Virus record (IMG/VR): IMGVR_UViG_3300012918_000001
Location: 1-43,393 of that record
Reading direction: 5' to 3' (one strand)
Source of the DNA: a virus
Length of the DNA stretch: 43,393 bases
In this document: piece by piece, positions 21,251 to 27,936 of the stretch
Layout of the letters: each line of letters starts with the position of its first letter
How positions within the stretch are numbered: position 1 is the first letter of the stretch
Translations under genes and position numbers: made by a program
Notes under the pieces: generated by a model
Databases searched by the model: none
What the model was told of the DNA's origin: nothing
What the model saw: only the letters and a program-made list of their open reading frames with translations

Positions 21251-21573
21251 TGCCTGCGATGAGCCTATTCAATGAGACAGTCCAGAAAGTTTCCAAGTTG
21301 GAAGCCGAATTGGATATAGCTCATCAGCGCATCCGTTCGCTTGAAATCGCGCTTAAAGCCGCGCGAGCGGACAAGATTAATATGTGGCGTGGCAGATGGT
21401 CTAAGCCGTCGCAGGAATTGCACCTCGCGCACAACGATTTGAACGCTCTGTCCGAAAAGGACGTTGAAGAACTATTCCGCCAGCATCGGACGGAACAGAC
21501 CCCACATAGAAAATGGTGGCAGTTTTGGAAAATGAAACGGGCGGCGCTTATGGCGAGCGGCCATGCGAAGTGA
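21250..21573 (+). CDS. Coiled-coil hypothetical protein, 107 aa
   Basis: AGGAG at 21240-21244 sits five bases before GTG 21250. Residues 5-45 form a coiled coil (NETVQKVSKLEAELDIAHQR). The C-terminus has a Trp-rich basic patch (HRKWWQFWKMKRAALM) that may contact membrane or nucleic acid. No family recognised. Confidence 0.6.
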   Translation: MPAMSLFNETVQKVSKLEAELDIAHQRIRSLEIALKAARADKINMWRGRWSKPSQELHLAHNDLNALSEKDVEELFRQHRTEQTPHRKWWQFWKMKRAALMASGHAK

Positions 21574-21580
21574 AGCGCGT

Positions 21581-21677
21581 GATGGGTGGGTTGGGTCGCA
21601 GGGCGACTACGCGCCTAGGCTGCGATACGCGTGGATCAACTTAGCTGACGGGGGTGCAAATCCTACCGCCGCCCATC
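21581..21677 (+). ncRNA. Candidate structured RNA or degenerate tRNA-like element
   Basis: This non-coding stretch closes with a 9-bp stem, GATGGGTGG (21581-21589) with CCGCCCATC (21669-21677). It encloses GTCGC-AGG-GCGAC (21595-21607) and a hairpin at 21610-21624 with loop CTAG. Near its 3' end TGCAAATCC resembles a tRNA T-loop (TTCRAxxCC) with one change. The anticodon stem does not form properly, so it is not a normal tRNA. A tRNA relic, an attachment-site fragment or a novel RNA are all possible. Confidence 0.35.
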
Positions 21678-21702
21678 CTTTCCAGTGTGGAGATCAGGAG
21701 AA

Positions 21703-21990
21703 ATGATTAACAACATCGTCGAGCTTCTACGCGAAGGAATCTGCGGCGATCCCTGCCGAGTTAGGGATAGCGCCTCCGGTTGTTGGTGCGCCGAAGCCGC
21801 TGACGAGATTCAGCGTCTACGCCACGATGTTTCCAAGGCGATGATGAACCATAACGCTGACGTAAACGCGTTACTGTCGCAATCAGAAGCCCTCGCTCTG
21901 CTGCGCGAGCTGAACGATGCGCTTAAGATCCCAGGGTGGCTACAGCCGCGCGTGGATGCGGTGCTGGATCGAGCGGAGGAGAAGTCGTGA
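21703..21990 (+). CDS. Hypothetical protein, 95 aa
   Basis: AGGAGAA precedes ATG 21703. The N-terminal half contains MINNIVELLREGICGDPCRV and GCWCAEAADEIQRLR, a cysteine-bearing helical motif found in many small phage proteins. The rest is helical. Function unknown; GTGA coupling to the next gene. Confidence 0.65.
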   Translation: MINNIVELLREGICGDPCRVRDSASGCWCAEAADEIQRLRHDVSKAMMNHNADVNALLSQSEALALLRELNDALKIPGWLQPRVDAVLDRAEEKS

Positions 21991-22451
21991 ACAGTATGCC
22001 GACAGAAGATGTGATTATGGCAATGGGATTCTGCCTCATGCGAAAGCCGAATAAGATTACGCGGGAGGAAATAATCACAGCTTGGCGCATAGCACAACCC
22101 AAAGTAGATGCGCCGAAACTCTATGCCCAATGCAATAGGCACGCTGGTACGCCATGGCCTCAGAGTAGGATAACGGTCACCCTCACTGCAGCGAGCGTGC
22201 ATCAAACTGTGTGCCCGAATTGCGAGCAAGATAAGCCCCAACCAGGAGAAACCATGAGCGACGCCAAAGACTCAGCTACCTTGTCAATATCCGGGGCGGT
22301 CGTCTTGGATCTGAAAAAATACCTGCTGGCGCATGAGGACGACATCTACTACGGCATCAACGACTTCGGCAACTTGGCACATGTCTTCCACGTCATAATG
22401 GAGCGCCAAGCTATGCAGATGCGCTCCTTCGCCGCAGAGAGGAAAGAGTGA
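21987..22451 (+). CDS. Two-part hypothetical protein, 154 aa, with internal start
   Basis: GTG 21987 overlaps the previous stop. Residues 1-89 hold a helical segment (ITREEIITAWRIAQPK) and cysteines at LYAQCNRHAG and VCPNCEQ that could form a zinc site. From residue 90 a second unit begins at an ATG with a strong Shine-Dalgarno sequence. It could produce both a long and a short protein. No family recognised for either part. Confidence 0.55.
   Translation: MNSMPTEDVIMAMGFCLMRKPNKITREEIITAWRIAQPKVDAPKLYAQCNRHAGTPWPQSRITVTLTAASVHQTVCPNCEQDKPQPGETMSDAKDSATLSISGAVVLDLKKYLLAHEDDIYYGINDFGNLAHVFHVIMERQAMQMRSFAAERKE
22254..22451 (+). CDS. Internal in-frame product, 65 aa
   Basis: AGGAG lies seven bases before ATG 22254. 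The 65-residue product (MSDAKDSATLSISGAVVLDL at its start) is an alpha/beta unit with LLAHEDDIYYGINDFGNLAH. The strong ribosome site inside the larger frame suggests it is made independently. Confidence 0.5.
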   Translation: MSDAKDSATLSISGAVVLDLKKYLLAHEDDIYYGINDFGNLAHVFHVIMERQAMQMRSFAAERKE

Positions 22452-22624
22452 AGCTGAAAAAGAAAGATCCTCCGCTCGTGCGCCGTTTCCACTGCGAGTC
22501 CTGCGCTGACGGCAGCTATAGGGTCCGCGCGTCCTATCGTGGACGCCAGCGGCCAGGAGTACTCACGCGCCTGTCCTTCGCTATGCAGATCGAGAAGCAG
22601 TTGAACAAGGCGCTACGAAAATGA
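22448..22624 (+). CDS. Small basic hypothetical protein, 58 aa
   Basis: GTG 22448 overlaps the previous stop. The product is basic (KLKKKDPPLVRRFHCESCAD) with one CxxC and a helical end (FAMQIEKQLNKALRK). Metal or nucleic acid binding is possible. Not recognised. Confidence 0.5.
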   Translation: MKLKKKDPPLVRRFHCESCADGSYRVRASYRGRQRPGVLTRLSFAMQIEKQLNKALRK

Positions 22625-22647
22625 ATGCCTCTCTGGAGGGGTCTTAA
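22621..22647 (+). other. 8-codon mini-ORF between coupled genes
   Basis: ATG 22621 overlaps the upstream stop. The frame MNASLEGS ends at TAA one base before the next GTG (22649), and it contains that gene's GGAGGGG. It is the third such mini-ORF in the genome. Confidence 0.25.
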
Positions 22648-22648
22648 A

Positions 22649-22942
22649 GTGAAGAAACGCGGGGCTCTCGGAACGCAAATTCATGGGGCTTACAAAGCTT
22701 TGCCGTTGGGTAGCAGGCTACTCGCTCGCATGGCGGCGAAACTGCCGCCTGAAACAAAGGTAAAAATAATCAAGAAACCTGACGGAAGAACCGCAAGAGC
22801 GAGGCTCACAGATGAACAAGTCCGTGAAATGCGCAACCTATCTGCGGTTCACTCAATGAAAACACTCTCGCAAATGTTTGGCGTGCCATACGAATACGTT
22901 CGCACAATCATCATTGGCGAAACGAGGAGACATGTTATCTAG
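22649..22942 (+). CDS. Helix-turn-helix protein, 97 aa
   Basis: GGAGGGG is seven bases before GTG 22649. Residues 58-97 (LTDEQVREMRNLSAVHSM, LSQMFGVPYEYVRTIIIGET) fit the resolvase-like HTH found at the C-termini of phage HNH proteins and in small regulators. The N-terminal 55 residues are basic. It may be a remnant of a homing-type protein or a small DNA-binding protein. Confidence 0.6.
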   Translation: MKKRGALGTQIHGAYKALPLGSRLLARMAAKLPPETKVKIIKKPDGRTARARLTDEQVREMRNLSAVHSMKTLSQMFGVPYEYVRTIIIGETRRHVI

Positions 22943-22959
22943 TTCCCTGAAGGAGGGAA

Positions 22960-23178
22960 ATGATGACCGACGAGATCGATAAAAGGTGCCTTATTGTCCG
23001 AGCGCCTTGCTGCGGCAGAGTCGTCATCGCCACTTCGCTTCGTCCGAATGTCTATGACCGCCAGACGAAGATGGAGGTTGCGACGTTAGCCGGCAAGGGT
23101 TACACCGTGGAGACACGTCCGGTCGAAGAAGTGCGCCAGATGCCATTTGGCTGTCACTGCAAGAAGGAGGCAGCGTGA
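22960..23178 (+). CDS. Small cysteine-containing protein, 72 aa
   Basis: AAGGAGGG precedes ATG 22960. APCCGRVV near the N-terminus and FGCHCKKEAA at the C-terminus provide two cysteine pairs that could hold one zinc; the middle is alpha/beta. Not recognised. Confidence 0.6.
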   Translation: MMTDEIDKRCLIVRAPCCGRVVIATSLRPNVYDRQTKMEVATLAGKGYTVETRPVEEVRQMPFGCHCKKEAA

Positions 23179-23205
23179 TTAGACCGGCCTCAAAGAGGAG
23201 AAGTT

Positions 23206-23403
23206 GTGCGTGAATGGTTGGTCATTGAAAGCAGCATGAAGAATGGCGTGTTCGCGCCCGACGAGGCACGCATGCCGAAGGGCTATATTCCGCGCGATGT
23301 AGCCGAAGGGCTGCTCGGTCGCAGTCTCGACGGTACTCAGTGGTTTACGCGCGAAGAAGGCCAGCTAATGCGGGCGCATCCAGAATGGCGGAGGATCTTG
23401 TAA
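23206..23403 (+). CDS. Hypothetical protein, 65 aa
   Basis: GAGGAGAA precedes GTG 23206. The product begins MREWLVIESSMKNGVFAPDE and ends MRAHPEWRRIL. It abuts the next gene directly (TAA then ATG). No family recognised. Confidence 0.55.
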   Translation: MREWLVIESSMKNGVFAPDEARMPKGYIPRDVAEGLLGRSLDGTQWFTREEGQLMRAHPEWRRIL

Positions 23404-23679
23404 ATGCCGCACGGCGCACTGATTGAAGCTCGGCTGATGGCCGACGAGATCGAGGCTCAGATCGAGGAAGCCGCGAACATGGGCGAGCCGCCGTCCTTCG
23501 CTCTAGCGCGACATCAAGCTGACTGGCTGTTAGCGTTCCTGCGGAAGCCAATAGGCGAGACAGTCTCTTGCAATCACGTTCGACAAACCGACTTTCAAGT
23601 TGTCCGCTTGTACATGTGCCATGCCTGCATCGAGCAGATTAAGGCATCGCACATCGAAGCGCAGAAGCAGACCCCTTAA
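23404..23679 (+). CDS. Hypothetical protein, 91 aa
   Basis: ATG 23404 follows the previous TAA immediately. Residues 1-45 are helical (LIEARLMADEIEAQIEEAAN). The C-terminal half has CNHVRQT and YMCHACIEQI, a likely metal site. Function unknown. Confidence 0.55.
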   Translation: MPHGALIEARLMADEIEAQIEEAANMGEPPSFALARHQADWLLAFLRKPIGETVSCNHVRQTDFQVVRLYMCHACIEQIKASHIEAQKQTP

Positions 23680-23693
23680 TAGGGACACCAAGA

Positions 23694-24002
23694 GTGGAAT
23701 TCACCCCTGAACATCGCGCCAAGGCCAAGGCAGCCCGGGAAGCCGCCATTGCCGCATCGCAGCATTACAAGCGGAACTGGCTTGATTCCGACCTGTGGGA
23801 AAGCCTCGCTAAAGCGAAGGGAGTCCGCCTCCCCGTATGGAGCAAGGCACCGACCCCCTCAAACCTGTCCAAGTGGCATAAACGCCTTGATACGGAGCCT
23901 TTCAAGTCCGTTTACGGCTGTCTGCCACGTCGCCTGATCCAGCTAAATCCGCACACTCCGCTCCGGGCCTTTGTAGGCCACATGCTCGAACGGACCGCCT
24001 AG
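23694..24002 (+). CDS. Hypothetical protein, 102 aa, end of the early operon
   Basis: GTG 23694 starts a basic protein (MEFTPEHRAKAKAAREAAIA) with a central WLDSDLWESLAKAKGVRLP, reminiscent of small DNA-binding accessory proteins, though I cannot assign a family. Its TAG overlaps the stop of the convergent Rz gene, and no terminator separates the two operons. Confidence 0.6.
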   Translation: MEFTPEHRAKAKAAREAAIAASQHYKRNWLDSDLWESLAKAKGVRLPVWSKAPTPSNLSKWHKRLDTEPFKSVYGCLPRRLIQLNPHTPLRAFVGHMLERTA

Positions 24003-24538
24003 CAGGCTTTGGTGTCCTTGCAGTACCGCTCCCGCACGTCGCTATAGAAGGCTTGGCAGGCCAGTAGCTGCGTCAGGTTAGAGCTGAACCGCTTGTGATT
24101 CTCGTCGAAGGTCACGGCGAGGGCTTCACAGGTGGAACCGGAAGCCAAGGCTGGGGCGGCTGGCCGATCGCCGGCGGCATCATTGGGAGCGGGGGCGCCT
24201 GTATCGTCGTTGAGCACGAACAAAGTGTCAGCGTCGATACGGCAATCAGCCAGTGCGCTATGTGATTTTCGCAATGCGGCCTCAAGGGCTTTAGCACGCT
24301 CATCGCCTTTCTCCTTTTCAACCCGCAACTGCGCAATCGTATTCGATTCAGCCTGGGTAGCGCCTCCCTGCAGCGCTTCTCCGGTCTTTGCGGCCGCGCG
24401 CTCGGCTGCGAGCTCTACTTTGAGTTTCGCGCGTTCGTCGAATACGCCTTTGACATACCAGCCGCCAGATACGAGACCAGCGAGGCCGATGATGATCCAG
24501 AACGTCTTTGACTTGAGTAAGTCGAGGAGCCACGGCAT
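23999..24538 (-). CDS. Rz: Inner-membrane spanin (Rz-like), 179 aa
   Basis: One membrane segment (about residues 13-35, FWIIIGLAGLVSGGWYVKGVF) is followed by a long periplasmic coiled coil (KVELAAERAAAKTGEALQ ... DERAKALEAALRKSHSAL) and a cysteine-containing C-terminal part. This is the i-spanin plan. With the embedded Rz1 it spans the periplasm and fuses inner and outer membranes at the last step of lysis. It directly follows the endolysin gene. Confidence 0.8.
   Translation of the reverse strand: MPWLLDLLKSKTFWIIIGLAGLVSGGWYVKGVFDERAKLKVELAAERAAAKTGEALQGGATQAESNTIAQLRVEKEKGDERAKALEAALRKSHSALADCRIDADTLFVLNDDTGAPAPNDAAGDRPAAPALASGSTCEALAVTFDENHKRFSSNLTQLLACQAFYSDVRERYCKDTKAC
24112..24303 (-). 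CDS. Rz1: Outer-membrane spanin (Rz1-like), embedded in Rz
   Basis: Out of frame inside Rz, ATG 24303 has AAGGAG eight bases upstream. The 63-residue product has a signal (IAHWLIAVSTLTLCSC, lipobox LCSC) and a proline-rich mature part (PPLPMMPPAIGQPPQPW). This is the classic lambda-type Rz1 lipoprotein arrangement. Not visible from Rz annotation alone. Confidence 0.8.
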   Translation of the reverse strand: MSVLKPLRPHCENHIAHWLIAVSTLTLCSCSTTIQAPPLPMMPPAIGQPPQPWLPVPPVKPSP

Positions 24539-25056
24539 TATGCGACCGCCGTATAGCTAGGCGTGCCGTTGGTGAAGATCGCGGTCAACACTTCGCCGCG
24601 GAGTTGCGGATCGAAGGAGCAATGGCACCAGCCGCCGCCATTTGGCCCGACGCCTTCTTCTATCAGCTCGTCAAATTTGATGCCAGAGGCCCTGACGATC
24701 TTCACGATCTCGGCAGGCGTGCCAAACGCCGGGCAGATGAAATCCGTCGCATAGCCTTTCGGGTGTGCCTTGCGAGCGAAGTATTCAGGCCATGCGATCA
24801 CAGGATCTTTGTCATGGCGAGCGCACCAAGCCAAGAAGTCCTTGGCGCACAGCACCTTCTCCAGCGCCTCGCAGCGGTAGCCCGAATGCACGATGAGCGC
24901 ATGGCCGGTGACCTTACGGATCTGCTCCAAGCCCTGCGCGTTCACGACGAGATGCGGCGTGATCTCCGGCGGCGGCGTGTTGTCGATGCCTAAGCGCACC
25001 GCGGTATCACTGGCGGTCAGCTCCTCGTAGCTGAAGTGCTCGGTCAACTGGGTCAT
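24538..25056 (-). CDS. Endolysin: M15-family peptidase
   Basis: The 172-residue protein begins MTQLTEHFSYEELTASDTA and has NTPPP, IVHSGYRCEAL, HPKGYATDF (H98 and D105) and WCHCSF (H145). These are the zinc ligands of the peptidase M15 (VanY/D-Ala-D-Ala carboxypeptidase-like) fold. It cleaves peptidoglycan stem peptides. It has no signal peptide, so a holin is needed. The first zinc motif reads KAHPKG rather than the usual SxHxxG, and an insert of about 25 residues precedes it. Confidence 0.85.
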   Translation of the reverse strand: MTQLTEHFSYEELTASDTAVRLGIDNTPPPEITPHLVVNAQGLEQIRKVTGHALIVHSGYRCEALEKVLCAKDFLAWCARHDKDPVIAWPEYFARKAHPKGYATDFICPAFGTPAEIVKIVRASGIKFDELIEEGVGPNGGGWCHCSFDPQLRGEVLTAIFTNGTPSYTAVA

Positions 25057-25166
25057 TTGCGCTTCTTCTTCAGCGACTTCACCGGAATTCTCGGCAGTGC
25101 ATGGTCAATGTCCAGCGCTCCCTTGAACGCCTTGGCGACCCGCTTGGCTCGAGGCAGCACCCACAT
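25053..25166 (-). CDS. Small basic protein in the lysis cassette, 37 aa
   Basis: ATG 25166 (or TTG 25181, coupled to the upstream stop) gives MWVLPRAKRVAKAFKGALDI ... KKKRK, ending in an ATGA overlap with the endolysin. It has no membrane segment. The tight coupling on one or both sides supports it, but its function is unknown. Confidence 0.45.
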   Translation of the reverse strand: MWVLPRAKRVAKAFKGALDIDHALPRIPVKSLKKKRK

Positions 25167-25177
25167 TCGCCAGCGCC

Positions 25178-25822
25178 TCAAAAGTCCTTCCAGATCGGCA
25201 CCCACTGCCAGCCTGTGAATCCTCCAGCGTAACGCACTCGGATAGAATCGAAATTAAACCAGCCGTGATCAACTACGATTCGCAGATGATGGATGCCGGG
25301 CTGCATACCAATAAGCTCGCTCTTGCCACGCCAGTCATAAGTCTGCCAGCCTCCGGTAAGTGCAGGTCCGAGCGCAATGCTCTTGGTGATTACCGCGCCA
25401 TCCAGCTCGACGTGATAGGCGGCGGCCGCGCAGCAGGCGGTATCGTTGAAGGCGACGAGCAGCTCGACGGTATATCCGCCGACCGAGGCGACCTGGATCG
25501 TGTACTCGACCCACAGGCCAGCGTCGTCGTAGCTGACGTACGTTACCGCTCCGGTCGTGCAGACATTCACGCCATCAGGTCGGTAGGCCCCTGGTGGGCA
25601 AGAGCAAGTCGTAACCGTGCTGCAGGAGTGCGGATCGTGATAGGCGATCCCTTCGCCGCCCTTGTCGAAATTCTCGGCCTCAATAACCGTAACCCCTCCT
25701 GGCGTACCGTTTATGGCGATGGGCGTACCAGTAAAGGGATCAGCAATCGTGCCGGCATGAGCTAGTCCCAGAAATAGCCCAGCGACGATTAGAGCGATGA
25801 CGGTGATGACGAAGACTCTCAT
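25178..25822 (-). CDS. Secreted CBM6 carbohydrate-binding protein, 214 aa
   Basis: A signal peptide (MRVFVITVIALIVAGLFLGLAHA) is followed by one domain with the CBM6 pattern: VIEAENFDKGGEGIAYHD, YRPDGVNV, LWVEYTIQVASVGGYTVEL and HHLRIVVDHGWFNFDSI. This beta-sandwich binds polysaccharide chains. It has no catalytic domain, so it binds rather than cuts. Located between holin-like and endolysin genes, it would be exported to the periplasm or outside when lysis begins. Extra cysteine pairs (CSTVTTCSCPP, DTACC) may form disulfides. A phage gene of this kind is unusual. Confidence 0.8.
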   Translation of the reverse strand: MRVFVITVIALIVAGLFLGLAHAGTIADPFTGTPIAINGTPGGVTVIEAENFDKGGEGIAYHDPHSCSTVTTCSCPPGAYRPDGVNVCTTGAVTYVSYDDAGLWVEYTIQVASVGGYTVELLVAFNDTACCAAAAYHVELDGAVITKSIALGPALTGGWQTYDWRGKSELIGMQPGIHHLRIVVDHGWFNFDSIRVRYAGGFTGWQWVPIWKDF

Positions 25823-26025
25823 GGAAGCGGCGATTGCTTGACGTAGGCGGCGACCCCGATGATCGCATTAATCACCGCAGCGGTCGCCATGACTTTGAAC
25901 AGTAGGTTGGGCTGCGTGAAGTTGAAGTGCTCGGGAGAGATGCCGATAGAGGCGAGACCGGTGGTGAGACCTCCGGCCGCTCCGCTGATCGCCGCTGCAA
26001 CTGCGCCTTTCTGCCATGCGTTCAT
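25819..26025 (-). CDS. Holin-like membrane protein, 68 aa
   Basis: Two hydrophobic segments (about residues 7-27 and 43-62) with a short polar loop and few charges fit a class II holin. It opens the inner membrane for the endolysin. ATGA coupling with the CBM6 gene downstream. Two further membrane proteins nearby could also be the holin or antiholin. Confidence 0.6.
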   Translation of the reverse strand: MNAWQKGAVAAAISGAAGGLTTGLASIGISPEHFNFTQPNLLFKVMATAAVINAIIGVAAYVKQSPLP

Positions 26026-26033
26026 GGTGCCTC

Positions 26034-26354
26034 CTATTTATCCGCCTCGTGCGTACTCTGCGGCGAGAACATTTTGGTGATGATCGGGATTGCCCACAGC
26101 GTGTAAGTAAGGTAATCCTCGGTTTTGACCGTTCGCAGCAGCGTCCACATCACCATGCTGGAACTATGAATCCACCATGTTCCGAGAATGATGACAGCAA
26201 ATTTGTCTACCCGCCCCTGATGTGTCCAAAGTGTCGAAGCGTCGAAATCGACGCTCGGCTTGTACGAGAGCCAGATCACCATGATCGGCACGACAAAGAC
26301 CAGTACGCCGAACACGAGCAGGAAGATGAATTCGTGGAGAGGCGTGCCGTTCAT
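26034..26354 (-). CDS. Multi-pass membrane protein, 106 aa
   Basis: Hydrophobic segments at about 9-31, 51-71 and 81-95 suggest two or three membrane spans (FIFLLVFGVLVFVVPIMVIW is clear). It lies directly before the holin-like gene, in the lysis cassette. It could be a holin, an antiholin or an exclusion protein; sequence does not decide. Confidence 0.55.
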   Translation of the reverse strand: MNGTPLHEFIFLLVFGVLVFVVPIMVIWLSYKPSVDFDASTLWTHQGRVDKFAVIILGTWWIHSSSMVMWTLLRTVKTEDYLTYTLWAIPIITKMFSPQSTHEADK

Positions 26355-26363
26355 TCGCCCTCT

Positions 26364-26738
26364 TTATTTGAGCTTGAAGTACGTGAGGAAGAACGCCGTG
26401 AGGATAACACCCAGTGCCCCACCCAGCGAAAGAAGGAGTTTGGTAAATATTCTCCCAGCATGAACTTCAGCGCGCTCGTCGAATAGCTCCTTAATCCGAG
26501 CATCGCTGAGCTGAATAATAACAGGGCGCCCTTCAAGATCCCTCAATCGTCCGTTAGTGCGCTCAAGGTGCAATTTCTCCAGCTCAAGGAGCCGCTGCGA
26601 TGTCTCTTTGTGCCATTGCTCATATTTTGGCTTGTCAAGCGCCTCATGCTCGGTTAATCGCAATACTGCGACCTCCATTTTGAAGAACTTCTCAAGGAAG
26701 TCGTCGCGCCTCCCATCCTGTTTTCTTCGTTCTTCCAT
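26364..26738 (-). CDS. Coiled-coil protein with C-terminal membrane anchor, 124 aa
   Basis: Residues 1-95 are charged and helical (EALDKPKYEQWHKETSQRLL), and residues about 100-120 form one membrane span (LLLSLGGALGVILTAFFLTYF). This resembles the XhlA/haemolysin type proteins that assist holins. It heads the lysis cassette, after a 102-base gap in which I see no convincing promoter. Confidence 0.55.
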   Translation of the reverse strand: MEERRKQDGRRDDFLEKFFKMEVAVLRLTEHEALDKPKYEQWHKETSQRLLELEKLHLERTNGRLRDLEGRPVIIQLSDARIKELFDERAEVHAGRIFTKLLLSLGGALGVILTAFFLTYFKLK

Positions 26739-26840
26739 TTCATGTGAGCCTCAACAGATAACCCCTGGGATTATGCAGTAGGTTGCGGTTGTCGTTCAGC
26801 AGCGACACATCCAGCTAGTTCCCCTTGTTCAAAGTAACCA

Positions 26841-27041
26841 TTATGCCCAAGCAGACTGCGGGGCAACCGCTCCTATGCCGGAGGGGAGAAAGCCTACGTT
26901 TGTGGCGCCGGTTGGAAGCGCTAGTTGCGTGAGTAGCGCAGGCGTGAGTTGACTGAATGGCACTTCCTCTGCAGGCCCAGGCACCGGCTGGATACGGCCG
27001 ACGACGGTATTCGGATTTAGGAACGTATCCCCGACGCCCAT
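26841..27041 (-). CDS. Short protein sharing the tailspike N-terminal motif, 66 aa
   Basis: The segment VVGRIQPVPGPAEEVPFSQL parallels VVGRLAPNPGPTEQIPFAQL near the N-terminus of the tailspike at 41470-42822. Such N-terminal motifs attach fibres to the tail. This copy has only 66 residues and may be an orphan adaptor or the remnant of a second fibre gene. Confidence 0.6.
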   Translation of the reverse strand: MGVGDTFLNPNTVVGRIQPVPGPAEEVPFSQLTPALLTQLALPTGATNVGFLPSGIGAVAPQSAWA

Positions 27042-27313
27042 TATTTGCTCCCTGGCTTCGTCAGTGCCTCAAGTAGATCAGCGATGTCATGCAAATCCGC
27101 GCGATCGGCATTCTCCATGTTGCGCCTGAATACAATTTCGCGTTTTGTCGGTTGTCGCGGAATTTGGATTGTCCAGCGCCCGATACCACCGGTAGTGCTC
27201 TGGACAGCGACTTCAGGAACCATAAATGCCGTAGCGCCATTCGACTGCCAAGGGTTGAAGTTCTCGGCCCTCGTTGCCGTTGAGTCGAAAGATTGCGAAC
27301 CCCAAGTAATCAT
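27041..27313 (-). CDS. Hypothetical virion-operon protein, 90 aa
   Basis: ATG 27313 overlaps the upstream stop. The N-terminal half is polar and beta-like (SFDSTATRAENFNPWQSNG), and the C-terminal half is a basic helix (PTKREIVFRRNMENADRADL). It ends next to the tailspike-motif gene. Function unknown. Confidence 0.55.
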   Translation of the reverse strand: MITWGSQSFDSTATRAENFNPWQSNGATAFMVPEVAVQSTTGGIGRWTIQIPRQPTKREIVFRRNMENADRADLHDIADLLEALTKPGSK

Positions 27314-27936
27314 GGTTTCGTGATGATCGTAATGGTGCGCGAATCGGCGCCAGTGGCCCGGAATCCCAATGTGATTATGTCGGCGTTAAGGTCATTCGCA
27401 GTCAGATTGACTTCATACAAGCCAAATCCAATCTCCGTTACTGAATTATCAAGTGCGACAAAATTGGAGTCTGTTCCAGCACGGACCCGGAAGCCAAGCA
27501 CACTAAGTCCTAGCGCTCCGCTAACATGATCTGTTGAACTAACCATAAAAAGCTGGAAGTGTGCAAATGCCGTGTTCTTCTGGAGTCCTTGAACGATGAG
27601 ATCGGTCTTCGCCTTGATCTCATCGATCTGCCCTGCTGTCGTCTGAATGTTGACTAGTAAATCGCACCACTCCGAGTCAGGGTCAACGCACTGAAGCACC
27701 ACGTTGTCGCCGTTCATCTCAGCGGCGCTTAAGTCAACCATCACTGCACGTCCAGTAGCCGGGTTGGCAGAAGGCAGAGTAGCGAGATTGGCAAATGCAG
27801 CACCATCCGTACTTACCTTGAAGTCACCAGCAGCAACCGTCGGATTCGCTTTGAGCAACTTGGTGTTGCTTTGATCCACGAGCCCGACGTAGAGTTTATA
27901 AGCGGCATTCTTCTTCGGTGTGACATAGCTGGGCAT
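27310..27936 (-). CDS. Putative tail-associated protein with two related domains, 208 aa
   Basis: Residues about 32-85 (AAGDFKVSTDGAAFANLATL ... LSAAEMNGDNVVLQ) and 143-205 (LGFRVRAGTDSNFVALDNSV ... LTANDLNADIITLGF) follow the same strand pattern ending in LxAxxxNxDxxxL. This plan is common in phage tail and fibre-associated proteins. A virion surface role is inferred. Confidence 0.6.
   Translation of the reverse strand: MPSYVTPKKNAAYKLYVGLVDQSNTKLLKANPTVAAGDFKVSTDGAAFANLATLPSANPATGRAVMVDLSAAEMNGDNVVLQCVDPDSEWCDLLVNIQTTAGQIDEIKAKTDLIVQGLQKNTAFAHFQLFMVSSTDHVSGALGLSVLGFRVRAGTDSNFVALDNSVTEIGFGLYEVNLTANDLNADIITLGFRATGADSRTITIITKP

Noticed and set aside
21581-21677. Functional tRNA gene
   Set aside because: The T-loop has TGC instead of TTC, the T-stem has a mismatch and the anticodon stem cannot form five pairs; kept only as a tRNA-like candidate.
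26739-26840. Promoter in the gap before the lysis cassette
   Set aside because: A CATAAT-like -10 exists on the minus strand but has no acceptable -35 at 16-18 bases.
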